A stretch of DNA of 64,000 bases from Gigantopelta aegis (Eukaryota; Mollusca; Gastropoda; Neomphalida; Peltospiridae): assembly GCF_016097555.1 (NCBI RefSeq), contig NC_054704.1, positions 26,166,236 through 26,230,235 on the forward strand, written 5' to 3'. The notes below the pieces were generated by a model. The model saw only the letters and a program-made list of their open reading frames with translations. It was not told where the DNA came from and ran no database searches. Shown here piece by piece: positions 21,861-36,200 of the stretch (positions are counted from its first letter, which is position 1; the number at the start of each line of letters is the position of its first letter). Position numbers and translations under genes: made by a program.

Positions 21861-24800
21861 CTATGATTGGAGGTGAAAAAAAAAACCTTGTTAGGCTACT
21901 CATTGATTTTTTTTGGGGGGGGGGGGGTTGATTGTGCAAATGAAGCACATATATTTTGGATGAAAAATAATGCAAACTTACTGATAAATAAATGATGATA
22001 GAAGACTGGTTCACTATTGCATGTCACTTGCTCTTTGAAAAACAAGCAGGAATCTTTAAACTATTTTTTTAACCTTTCTAATAACAATGTCACTTTGAAA
22101 TTTTTACCCATTTCACTTCCTAAAAAACTGTTGGTGGATAGCTTCAACATCTTTGTTCAATTCCCCCAAAAATCCCTAGGTTTACGTAAATTATGAAAAT
22201 GACGGGACATAGTGATGTGCAAGTATAGAGCTGCAAAGCCACATATATGAATGAATTAATGATCAAATGAATGAATGAAAGAACGAACGATATACCATAG
22301 AATCCAGTTTCTGCTTTCGGTCTTCTACATCCAAGTGAGCAAAGAGTTCTTTTCCCATCTGTTTTGCCGATGTAACAACAAGTTCATCCACATTTTGACC
22401 TTTGATCTTTTCTTGCTGATCTTGAATCATCTTCAACATATCAGGCTCATCGGTGCTTTCACAGGAATTTAGATCCTATTACATATGAAAAAAAATGTGT
22501 AGGTTAACAAAAATGAGAATCTGTTAAAAATAAGATCTACAAGATGAAAATATGTTTTTCTTAATTTTGTTTGGATTAACTATTGAATTAATGATATTAA
22601 ATGCACATGATAAAACAAAGTATTGAGACAAACAAATAACAATTTAAATAAATCATAGCAGGTGAAACGCTGCAACTAGCAGTAAGAACAGATAATATGT
22701 AAGCTGTTTTCAAACAGAAATCACTGCATACACCATAACCTTTAACATACAAGTTATGAGATAAAACAGATAAACAGTCTCACAAAACTATTCCATTAAA
22801 CAAAATCCAGCTCCTTGCTACAGATGTGCATCAACAAAAATGTTGAGTAAAGAAACAGTACAAATCAGTTAATTAACACAGTTGGAATAGCACAATAAAA
22901 ATGACAAGAGTACTGGTGAGGTACATGATACGCCCGTCAGGAGTTTGATAAAAAACCCAGAGATATTAATGAATATGTTACAGATATGATTCAATTCTAA
23001 TTATGTGAAATGTTTGCAATGGGCTGGATGAACTGTATGTGACACACCACCATCCTAAGTTGTTCCTACATGTGAGGTTTGATGGTCCTGTATGCATCTG
23101 TATGCAAGATATAGTCTGGACAAGGATTTACTGTTATGTGCAGTAGACCGTGAAAAGTACGTCAAAGTAATCTAGTAATAGTATGAGACACACCGCCATC
23201 CCAAGTTGTTCCTACATGTGAGGTTTGATGGTCCTGTATGCAAGATATAGTCCGGACAAGGATTTACTGCTATGTGCAGTAGACTGTGAAAAGTAGGTCA
23301 CAGTGACCTAGTAATAATATGCGACACACCGCCATCCCAAGTTGTTCCTACACGTGAGGTTTGATAGTCCGGGCAAGAAAAAGTCAACAGACAGACAGAC
23401 ATATAGACGGATGGACAACCATTCCATAATACAACCCATCATAGACGCGTATAAAAATGAGTAACATACTGCTGGTCCCATGGCCTCTGCTAACACACTT
23501 TCGGGATCAGGAATCAGGGTTGGAAATTTCCTTGGTGGCTGTGGACTAGGACGTGGACTAGGATTAGGGGTAATGGACTGATCTGAGGTTTTTCTTGATG
23601 GACTGATACCCGTTCTTTTCACAAATTCTGTAATTATAAAAAATATAATTTAAAGATACATATTTTCATAAAAACTGATGGAAATTTAATTAATACTTCA
23701 AAGAATATTGTCAGCATAAGTTTTTATATTATAACTTTTGGACAAAAATAATTTAATTTTAGAAACATTTCTTTAATTCTGCAGTACATTTAGAAATATT
23801 CAAAAATGTTCTTATATTTCTGAATGTAGCCATGGCATTGTGAAGACTGGAAAACCCATTTTTATCTTGCCTTTAATAACATTAAAACATCACTGAAAAT
23901 AAGTGATCATCAAATGTGAAGCAACAAACAAGAACTGTAAAGAATTTACATTCATCGCTGTCTCTCAGTTTTTCCCCCAAGAGTGTATTTTGATACATGT
24001 TAGCAGAAAGTAAGTGAATAGCACATTTCTTTTTTTATCATGTGCAATGTGAAGATTAACCAAATTTCTTTTCATATCAAATTAAGGTTCAAACATACAA
24101 CTCAGCTATCTAGGCTGTCTGTTAGTCGTTTGTAAAAGACAAGCTGATGAATTGGTGTTATACGACTCCAGTGAGCCGTTCCTTAAGGCCGCTGACCTAA
24201 CCACTGAGGCTGTTACTATGAAGATGATTAAACAAAAGCAAAAGAAATTATTTCAGGATTAACTTAAGTTGTAAATCCTGTTAGAAACTTTATCTATGAA
24301 ACAACATTAACATAATATGAAGTAAAACACCTCAAAACCAAACCCTCAATAAACCGGAATTCCCTTAAAAAAACACATACTTTTTTCATGGTCCCTTTTT
24401 AAATATCTATACAGAAAAAAACCTCTCTAAACCAGATTCCCCATAAAACCAGACTTTTGACATGGTCCCACAGGTTTCTGCTTCAGAAGGATTTCACTGT
24501 ACCCTATAAAACCAGACTTTTTAAATGCTCACATGTCTGCTTTCGAGGGGTTTCCCTTGTACTTAATCTTTTTCAAATTCTCAAACACTAATTTCAGGAT
24601 TATTGTTCCAATAAACAACAGCTTACTGGGAGATTCCATTTTAACAGCAGACGCTGACTCCTTCCTGAACTTGCTGAGCAGCCGACCAGTTCGACTGATT
24701 CCTTCTCGGTCGTCCTGGTTACCCTTCTTCTTAGTGCTCACTGGCGTCTGCCAGGCTTCAGATGGATTGCAACGCTTCATTGGTCCAGCTCTGTGGTATA

Positions 24801-27800
24801 AAAAGAAAACAAATCAAAACATATTGATAACCGTTATGTAATTTTAAAATAAAAATAATGTGTTGGAAGGTGTGTGAAAAATTATATTAAAAACTCTTCA
24901 AATATGTTTTTTAAAATCATTTTCACATAATTTAATACTTTATACTAGTTATTTTTTTATATATTAAACACAGAAACTTAAAGTTTTTTTTTTGTTTAAC
25001 AACATCACTAGACCACTAGATGTCAAACACTTGGTAATTCGACATATAGTCTTAGTGAGGAAACCCACTACATTGTTCTATTAGTAGCAAGGGATCGGTT
25101 ATATGCATCACCCCAGACAGGAGAGAACATGCCACAGCCTTTGATATACTAGTCATGGTGCACTGGCTGGAATGAGAAATAACCCAATGATGTATTAAAG
25201 AAAGAAAGAAAAACAACATCCTTTTTAATCAGTTTAATTCGAAAAATTTGTCTATATTATTATACTTATCGTACAGTATTAATATTAACATTACAATATA
25301 TTGCAAAACAGTGAAGTGGAATTAAATCAAGTGTCACATTAAGACCGCATGATGATTATAATGATGTGATCATAACATTGTACTATCCACTAATATGTGA
25401 AAAGGCATTTGCAAAATATGGTAGGACGGAAATGCAAACGTTTCTGCAATTAAATAACATTATACATGACAGTAAATGAAATACTTTAAAAAAAACTTAC
25501 TCTGTACAAATTGTGTCATTGTTGCACTTTTCAACACACTTCTTATGACAAATCATAGTACAATTACTACACTGGAATGCAACTTTCATCCATATCTAAA
25601 ATAAAAATAGTAACAAATTAAACATGATAAAAAAAAAAAATTCTTCAGTTTATTTCAACATTTTGTTGATAAAGTGTTGAGAAGTTTACCGTGTGCTTTT
25701 AAACAGAGATTTTATTTTTATAAAATTTTCATTTTGAAAATAGATAATTTCTTTTGTGGCCGTAATTTAATTTATTTGACTACCATTTTAAAAATACTGA
25801 ACTCACTTTCTTGCCACAGAAGTGACAATACGTTGCCGCGTGAAACTGTGTTCCTGTGAAATGATGAAGTCCTTTTGGTGATCTGTAAAATACAATAAGA
25901 TGTGTTGTCAGATGATGAAAATTCATAAATACGGAATTATTCTGGGGTAATATACTTTAAAACATTACATCATTTCTAATGAGTATGAAACAAATAACAG
26001 ATGGGTTTGTTTTCATTTTTTTGTATTTCCTTAATTCTAACTACAGATGAAAGCTAAAAACTGAAATGTCTTTAGAAAAGTATTATAATAAATACACAAT
26101 AAATTATCAAATTTATTATTTTAGGTTTAGTCCAATGAAAGGTTGCAATAGTTGGTCATAAATTAATTCAGTTTGAAGTTTTACTTCATTACAAATCACC
26201 TATTTTCAGGGCCCATGCTTATAAAACTTTTAAAGTCCAGACTCAATCTTAAATGACATCACACGCATGCAATTTGTATGGCATTGTCATGACATTAGTG
26301 TCTCAGACTCTATTAGAGTCTCAAGTCTAGACTCTAATAAAAGTTTTATAAGCACCAGGCTAGGAACAAAGGAATATCAAAATAAGAAATTATGCTTCTT
26401 AAAGTTACATTCTCTGGTACAAATGTGAAATACAAGCTCAAATGCACTTTTTAAAAAGTCGCGTGTGTTCGCTATGAACGGATATCGTCAAACGTATACG
26501 CTTGATCTGTGCCACCATAGCTCGGCAAAGCACAAACGACAGCCTGTTGTCAGTTTCAGTTAACACGTGCATTTGCCGATTAGAAATTGTAGGGTTCGTC
26601 TCAAAAAATTAAAAGAGAAATCTTGCGCTGTACGAAGAACGTTCGTTTGAGGATACGGTACTAGAGTCTTTAGTTAAAACCGGTTTGATCTTGACAACGT
26701 ATTATCGACAGTCGTACCTTCCTATTTCAGAATTGATATTTTATAAAGTGTTAGTAGAACTTTCAAAGTTTAGTTTGTATACTAGTAACACATTAATCAT
26801 GTATATATTTTAAAAATAAAATAGGCCTATACTAAAGTAGACAATGAATGTTTTCACTTCTTAATTTTACGTGTTGAAATCGACAAATTCAAATAAATAT
26901 TATTTCGTTTGGAAAGGGTAAAGTTGGGGGGGGGGGGGGGGGGGTTGTTTAACAACATCAAAGATAAAGCATATTGATTTAATAATCATCCGACCCCATA
27001 CAACCATAAATAAAATGTTTTGAGTGTGTCGTTAAATAAAACATATCTTATCCTTCCTTCCATTTGCTGTTGGATGTCTAACATTTGGTAATTTTGACAT
27101 ATAATCTTAGAGAGGAATCGGGTGTATGTGCAGGGGGAGGGTATTGGAGGTCGAAACCCTTACTTGCCCAAGCTTAAAAAAAAATGAAATGTATTTTTTG
27201 GGGGAGCATGGCCCCATATAAACTTCTCTTAACACAGTCTATAACCCAACCCTGCTGAAATCCCTGCACACACACCTTGGAAATCCGCTACATTTTTTTT
27301 TAGCAAGGGATTGTTTATATGTACCATTCCACAGACAGGATATCATATACCATGGTCTTTTTGTATACCCGCCGATGGGGATTGATCCTAGACTGACTGC
27401 GCATTTCCAAGAAACACCTTTTTAGGTCTAAGTAATGAATAAAAATAGCATATAGTCTTGAAAAATGTTACGTAAATCAAACACGGTACCCTCTTCCTCT
27501 ACCCCTAGAGCGTTACGTAATTAGTAACACCCCCTTACATGTAACATGTATGCCAACAGCTGGCCACTGTCAAAATTTCAAGGCAAATCCCCCACCCACC
27601 GACCCCTGGAAAGGCGTTGTACCATATCTTTATGGATATAGATATGTTTTGGAGATATGAGACAACCCCTCAATCAAGACGGTTAAATTTGTTAAAAAAT
27701 TGCGAAATCTTACGTCATCTCTTGTTGGGGAATTCTTGTGAAAACTGAGATTGGTACGAGCCCGTCAAAAGTGTTCCACTTTCAAAATCATGGCTTTGTT

Positions 27801-29229
27801 TTTGACCTGGATAAGCCAGCGTAGTAAAACCAATGCGAATTGCGGCGTCATATATGCACCAAACGTAATTGGATTTTCTGTTCTATATGCTTAAATAATA
27901 AAAATATTCCAGGGAATGTAGTTTTAGTTTGGGAAATTTGTTGGAGTCAGTCATATAACAAGAAGCAATAAAAATGGTCTGTGCTGGCCCATTGAACGGT
28001 TATAAATGCAATAAATTATTCAGATTAGTGTTGTATTTAACTACAAACTATAATTAATAATAAAGTCTTCTGCCTTAAGCTCTGCCTCATTATAAATGAA
28101 AAATAGTCTACTTCCTTACAAATGACAATTGGTAATAAATTATTCAGTCTAAAGTTGCATTCATCCAAAAATAATAATAATTAGCAATAAATGATTAATT
28201 CAAAGATTGTATTTGCTTACAAATGATCTGTTTTCATTGAAGATTTCAATTAGCAATAAATGATTAATTCAAAGATTGGATTTGCTTACAAATGATCTGT
28301 TTTCATTGAAGATTTCAATTAGCAATAAATGATTAATTCAAAGATTGGATTTGCTTACAAATGATCTGTTTTCATTGAAGATTTCAATTAGCAATAAATG
28401 ATTACTTTAAGATTGGATTTGCTTACAAATGATCTGTTTTCATTGAAGATTTCAGTTAGCAATAAATGATTAATTCAAAGATTGGATTTGCTTATAAATG
28501 ATCTGTTTTCATTGAAGATTTCAGTAAGCAATAAATGATTACTTTAAGATTGGATTTGCTTACAAATGATCTGTTTTCATTGAAGATTTCAGTTAGCAAT
28601 AAATGATTACTTTAAGATTGGATTTGCTTACAAATGATCTGTTTTCATTGAAGATTTCAGTTCGCAATAAATGATTAATTCAAAGATTGGATTTGCTTAC
28701 AAATGATCTGTTTTCATTGAAGATTTCAGTTAGCAATAAATGATTAATTCAAAGATTGGATTTGCTTACAAATGATCTGTTTTCATTGAAGATTTCAGTT
28801 AGCAATAAATGATTAATTCAAAGATTGGATTTGCTTACAAATGATGTTTTCATTGAAGATTTCAGTTAGCAATAAATGATTAATTCAAAGATTGGATTTG
28901 CTTACAAATGATCTGTTTTCATTGAAGATGCATCTTCGTGACTGCTCTCCTTACTGCTTGTGTCAATAACTGTCGGATCAACAGAATGTCTGGTTAGTTT
29001 TATCTTGTCCAGCTCTGACAGGTTCATTGGTTTGAAGTGAAATGCCAGAGTGATGTCCCCATAACACAAGTGTGAATCAAACCCAGGATGGCTGGCCAAG
29101 TTGTTGGTTTTGGTACGGCTGGAATGTAGCATAATAATAAAAATAAAAATAAAAATAAAAATGATGACATGGCAGTTCTTAAAGAAAACATTAAAAAATG
29201 GATAATAAATAATACTTATTTCATTATGT

Positions 29230-29283
<54 letters not shown>

Positions 29284-32200
29284 CCTTTTCTAACAGCTAT
29301 TCCATATGAACTTGAATGGTCAATGGAATGTCAAAAATGAGATAACAAGTAAATTTATTTATATATTTAAAATCATTGCCAATTCAGGCAAGTAGACATA
29401 CAGTCAAAGATGGATCATGAATAATTGTTCCCCTTATACCACTATGGTTTTGAACATGCCTATCAGACAATTCAAATCAGACAATTCTCAGACCTTGAAG
29501 GAACAACTTTTAAAAACAATGGTATATACGGTAAATGATATACAAAAGGTTCTCGTTTGAACTTGCCTAGCACTAGTTTTCATCTCTCCAGGTTGTAAGG
29601 GCACAGTCTCTTGACTGTCACTTTGTCTGGTCAACAAACACTGCAGAGCTACATCACTCAGAGACAAAGTAACCTGAAAATACACACAAAATATACTTGA
29701 TATTTGATAGTATATAAAAAGTAACAACACAACCATGAGGATTCCAATTTCAATTTGCTTTGCAATAAAATGGTGTAGCTATCACAAATGAGACTTGGTC
29801 ATGATATACTCAGACTAATTAGTTATGACAGACTGTTTTTGTGTTATTTTAACAACACAACTAGAGCACATTAATTAAGTGATCACTGGCATCTGGATAT
29901 CAAACTATTTGGTAATTTTTAAAATGTTATCTTAGAGAAAACCCACTAGTTTTCCATTAGCAGCAATATGTAGTTTCCTACAGACAGGACAGCACATACC
30001 ACAGCCTTTGATATACCAGTTATCGGCACAGGCCACTAGATGGGATGGAGAAACAAAATCAATGGGCACATTGAGGAGGTTCAATCCTATGCTACCAAAG
30101 CACCTCAGGTGAGAACTTGACTAAGAGAAATACATTCCACCCTGTCATGATAAACTGAGACTAGGTAGTAATGAACTGGTACTAGGTGGGGATGAACACA
30201 GGAGATTCTTGTAGGTCACATGACCAAGTAGAAAATATTATATTAATCTTTGAGGCCACACGATGCTGAAAAAATGACAGACACACTGACAGAACCCATC
30301 TGAACTTTCACATTGGTTACACAATTCCGATAACAATACCGAGAGACTTGCATGACCCAGCAGAAAGTCTCTGATCTTCAAGGACATCTCGAAGTGATTA
30401 AAATGACAGACTTACGTGACCCAGCAGAAGGTATCTCATCTTTGAGGTCATGTCAAACTGATTAAAATTACTTACATGTCCCAGCAGCAGGTCTGTGATC
30501 TTTGAAGTCATGTTAAACTGATTAAAATGACTTACTTGACTGACCCAGCAGCAGGTCTGTGATCTTTGAAGTCATGTCAAACTGATTAAAATGACAGACT
30601 TACATGACCCAGCAGGTCTTTGATCTTTGATGTCATGTCAAACTGATTAAGATGACAGACTTACATGACCCAGCAGAAGGTCTCTTGGAGGTTTGAGGAC
30701 CTTGTCACTCCTGTCGACTTTCTCTGGAATCTTACACCGGACACACAGATTGAGATACCGGTGCTGCTCACCAACCTCAAACGTAACTTCCTTGTTCCAC
30801 CGAGGACTCTGTATAAAGAGTATAATCAAACATACAGACAATGATCCAGACATGTCAGTACATATGGTTTATTTATTACTTTCAATTTGTCAATCAAATG
30901 GGCTTATACTGTACACATACCCAGTAATTTGTTTCTAGGTAGGACAAATACATTTACTTGCTTTCTATTAAATGTTGGACATTTTTTTATGATAAGTAGA
31001 TAGAAGAAAACATATAATTCTAGAATATTTTTTTTAATGATAAATTCAACACCATGACACATAAGTCACTATTTTATATCATTTTCTTGGTAATCATTTT
31101 AAAAAGATTTGGGTCAACAGGTTAAATTTAGGGTTGGTAGGGTAACTAAAAACAAACAATATTTTATCACTTTTAAACATGAAACATGACAGAGAATAGA
31201 TATATATCATTAAAGTAATACAAAATTAAAGAGAAATAAAGATCTCAACAGACGGATGACTTTATATAATAGCTAAACAGGCTGAGTTCAAATGAAAAAT
31301 CTGTGATGCAGGTTTTAGCATTTCACCTTGCTAGCTGTGACCTCATGAAGCTTCTGTACATTATATGTGTCATCATCACTATCACTGCCATAATCCACTA
31401 AATCACCTTCGTCATCATCCTAAAACACAAACAAAATGCCATTACAAAGCTTATTTATTATATTATTCAAGGACCATAACTCTGTGAAAATTACCATGAA
31501 AGTCAAACTTGATCTATAACAGTACATGATAAAGTTAAACACCAACTTTCAGCACAATATATTACTCCATTGAAAAAAATGTCCAAAAAACAAAAGTTTG
31601 TATCTCCTAACTTCAAGGGCCATAACTCTGTCAAAATTGGGTAAATTGCCATGAAAGTCAAACTTGATAAAGTTATAAACAAAATTTCAGCTCAATATCT
31701 CAAGGCATTGTGCATAAAAAAACATCTGAAAAATTATATGTGGGACCAATCTGATTAAAATTAGTTTTACTGGTCTACCAGTAGATCTAACAGCATTGCG
31801 TGGACTCCCATGTCCAGGTGACATTTCATCTATAAATAACAATTTAAATATCAACCAATTACACTTCGCCTTTTATAGCGTTATTCAGGAACATACAAAT
31901 TTTAAAAATATCGGTCGAGACTATTTATGCAATAGGAGAACTTGTTGATCTATTTCAACATTGAAAAAATAGGGGGAAAAGTGCAGTAATAAACTCTGGA
32001 TTGTATACTAGTATAAACAGATTTTATGGCTATACCATCACAGGTTTTTTTTCCCCCGTCTTGAAACAAATTTTATACAAAATTTTATATTGAAATTAGT
32101 TTCCGGCATACTTTATAATTCACCCGAATCATTTCATATACCCTCAGCATAATCCCAAATGTTTTCAACGGGCTGCTGTTGGATTCACATGTAATAGTGG

Positions 32201-33218
32201 AGCTAATTTTAATTAGATTGATGTGAGACAGACGGATGGATGGACAGACAGACGGTCAAATAGCCAGAAAGATGGAGATGAAATTTATAGTCCCCTCTGG
32301 TTGGACTGGTAGGGGACTAATAACAAACACTTGATATGTTACACAAAATAGCCATTGTTTAAAATGTGTCAAGCTGTGATTGAACTAACATTCCTTTTGT
32401 TTCTGTTAAATACTTTACAAAGTGGTGGTAAGATATGAAACATACCCAGGGCTTGAACTTAATGACGGCACCATCGGTGGGTGTTTCACCACTGCTGTGG
32501 GAGACAAATTCTTAAGTTCAAGCCCTGTATACCTGTGTAACTGTATTTACCTTTGTTAGCAAACAGGTGTCACTCTCTGATCTCTCCCGCGTGTCAATGT
32601 CGGCTCCTGATGTTCCAATCTGAGGGTCAGAGCTTTCTCTTCGTAACATGGGACCCAGCTTTCCCGTCATTGCCTCAGACACTGAGCGCTTAGACCTGAA
32701 CCGAGGTTCGCTGGGAAGGTCAAGAAGAGATTTTGAAGGCCTGGAATCGTGATCTTCAACTTTAAAGCTGATGTGTATATATTCATCAGGCTCGTCCTGT
32801 GTTTTGCTTTCTTCATCCACTTCAGTCTCTACATCCTGAAATGTATAAAGGAAATAAAAATCTTTTTTTTAAAAACACACAAAAAAACCTAATAAAAACC
32901 AAAACCAAAACCAAAACCAACTTCCTATCACTGCCAATAATTGGTTATATAGTGAAGAGTTTTTGCATAGCACTTTATCAGTGGAGGAAACAACTCGTCA
33001 TTTCTTTCTTAAAAATGAAATTAATGACTTTATTACACTGATTTAGTGTTTACTGGTATTCAGCAACATAACCAATAACAACAGTTATCTTGACATGTGC
33101 TGACAGTTGTGGACAGAACCCTGCTTATATATAAAAAAACACACACAAAAACTTGCTTTAATGACAGACCAGGCCCTTAACCAAAATCTGATATAGTGTT
33201 TATACCTGATCCGTCAGT

Positions 33219-33259
<41 letters not shown>

Positions 33260-36200
33260 ACCTTCCACTCCCAAAGTCATTCCTACAGGCCTGCAGCCTT
33301 CAGTGGTTACACTACTGGCCTTAAAGGTGGCATGTATTGGCTCTAACTAATTGTGAACTTTTAAACACGAACTTTAGGAAGGTTTAAGGCCACTACAGTG
33401 ACTTTTCTCATGCTAACCACTAAAACTAACCATTAGCTTACATAAGAATTAATAATTTAGTTATAAATTTTGATAGTTAACATATATTCTAGGACAAATA
33501 TACCTTCAAAGAAACAGTTTCTTCAGAAAACTTGACATCTTGTGAGATCTTCATCTGAGCTCTGTCAATGCGAATGGTGAATCTAAAACATATTTTAGAA
33601 AATGTTTATGATTTGGTGAAATTGATACAATGTATACAAAATGTCTGTTTTTACAGTCACTGAATATGCCTAGTAACTCACTGTGAAAGATGACTGATAC
33701 AGGGAAAAAGTAATTAATTTATATTTTGAACTGCAGAAGTATCACATGCTAAAACAAAGGTTCATTATAAACTATGTACAGAAAACACTGTTTTATACTG
33801 AAAGTCATGGCAATTGTAGATTTAATAAACTGATCCTAATCTTGGTTGTTAGGTCCATAATATCTGGTGACCATTACATGGAAGGAAGGAAGGAAATGTT
33901 TTATTTAACGATTCACTCAACAGTTTATTTACGATTATATGGCGTCGGACCAGTACATGGATTACCAGATTTCTGTTTGTTTATGTCTGTAGTTGTTTGA
34001 TGTTATGACTTTTTATTTAATAAAACAATTAACATACTTTTCTCCAGAATTTTTGATCAGTTTAGCAGCTTGCTTTGAAGAAAATATCTTTGCAGTACTA
34101 ACTGCTATCAAAATATCATTCTGAAAAGAAAAATATCATAAAATTGACAACACATAAAAATTGACATAAAATTAATTGTCAAAGTATTAATTGTAATTCT
34201 GTAAAAAAAACATTTTTACAATCAGTGTTTTAACTGAACATTAATGCAATGTCAATAAAAAAGCATTTGGATTATGTATACTACTCAAAAGAATTTAAGG
34301 GTTAAAAATTTATAACCAAATAAGTTTCAGAGTGTATTAGATTGATGATGTAAACTACACCAAAAATTTAATTTATTGTTCCATATTTACAAAAAACCAC
34401 AAATAAACGTCACTGTATACAAGAAAGTCACATGACATGCTGTCAAAGTTGAAGGTTGTAAAACATGGATTTTACACATTAGAACATTCGTTTAATAGTG
34501 TGTGAATCCACCCCTGGCGCGAATACACTCGACACATCGTTGCCTCATGCTGTTGATCAGACGTCTGAAGAACTCTTGGGGAATGGCCTGCCACTCTGCC
34601 ATAAGAAGTTGACCCAGATCATGAAGGTTGGCCAGAGGGGCATGGTTATCCCGAACTCTCCTGCCTAATTCGTCCCAGGCGTGCTCTATTGGGGCCAAGT
34701 CAGGCGAATATGCTGGACTCATCAGTGAACATCACTCGACCCCACTGAACACGTTGCCACCGCAGATGAAATGTGCAGCAGTGACGTCTGGCTGTTCTGT
34801 GACGTGGTAGGAGTGGTGGTCGAACAGCCTGGCGACGGCAGCGTAGATTATTGGATCTCAGACGATTGCGTATGGTTTGATCAGACACTCGAGTTCCAGT
34901 CGCAGTCCGCAGATTGTCACATAATCGGCGTGCAGTGGTTGTGCGTTGACATAGAGCCATATTGGTGATGTAGCGGTCCTCTCTATTTGTAGTGCTTCAG
35001 GGCCTTCCCGAACGTGGACGATTTCGAACAGAATTCGTTGCTGGGTACCGTTGCCACAGTCGGCCAACGACACTCTGACTGACACCAAGTCTCAGAGCAA
35101 CATTTCTTTGCGTATTGCCATCCTGAAGCCAAGTAATTGCCCTTCCTCGATCTTCGATAGTCAGTTGACGTCGTACCATTGTCGAATTTGGAGTGTGCAC
35201 CGTACACGAACGCAAGCTCCAATTATACGGAAATTCAGCATTGGGAACATGGAATACACATGCAAAGCGTGCAAATGAAGCGCTTTGTGAAAAAGCAAGT
35301 TATGGGCACTTAGCAGACCTTTTGCTTTCGCCCTAATTTACGTGCAAATGTAAGCATGTTTTCGCCATTAGAACTAGTCGACAGTGTCAATGACAGTGGA
35401 TTTTAATTCATTGATGGGTTGCTTAGACCCACTTTCGTCAAAATGGAACAATACCATGCGTGACATTATGGTCTAGCTAATATAATTGACATTCAGAAAA
35501 TAATGTCGAAAATATCGTCTGACCCTTAAATTCTTTTGAGTAGTATATTAAGAAAGTGGAGTCAACAGTTCTAATACTGCACAAGTAGCCACCTCTGTTA
35601 ATCAGTCTGTTGTACAAGACCATTTTTATACCATCTTTTGTTAAGAATAAGACAAATATTGTTTACTAGTTTTCTAAAAGTTTTTTTTCTCTAATCAAAT
35701 CACAGCAAAACCCTTCAAAATTGAAGCTTCAGTAAATCAGAATTTCCTTAAAACCAGACATTTTTTAAATATCAGTACAGAATAGAACTTATCCAAACCA
35801 GATACCCTTAAAACACTTTTTATTTGGTCCAGTGGGTGTCCAGTTTGGAGTGGTTTCACTGTTTAATAAAATGCTTGCTTATCAATCGACTGCCAAAACA
35901 GTGGATCAGGTTACCTACCTTTCTAATATCTGCTAAAGCAGCTGGTGAATCTGAGATAATGCTGTCGACCATGACAACTACCTCAAATCTGTCCAGCAGA
36001 TGTTCCTGTAAAAATAAAAACATTGAACGGTGAGATGTGTTTAGAATGGCTTACCAAAGAATAGTGTCAGCATTTATCATGTACACATGTGATGTAGGGT
36101 ATCTATTGGATTTTCAGGGTGAGATGTGTTTAGAATGACTTACCAAAGAATAGTGTCAGCATTTATACATGTGATGTAGGGTATCGATTGGATTTTCAGG

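Noticed and set aside
28085..28920. CRISPR-like array of regular repeats
   Set aside because: Units are contiguous 67-69 bp tandem copies with no distinct spacers, in an animal intron. It is a minisatellite built from the exon 16 end.
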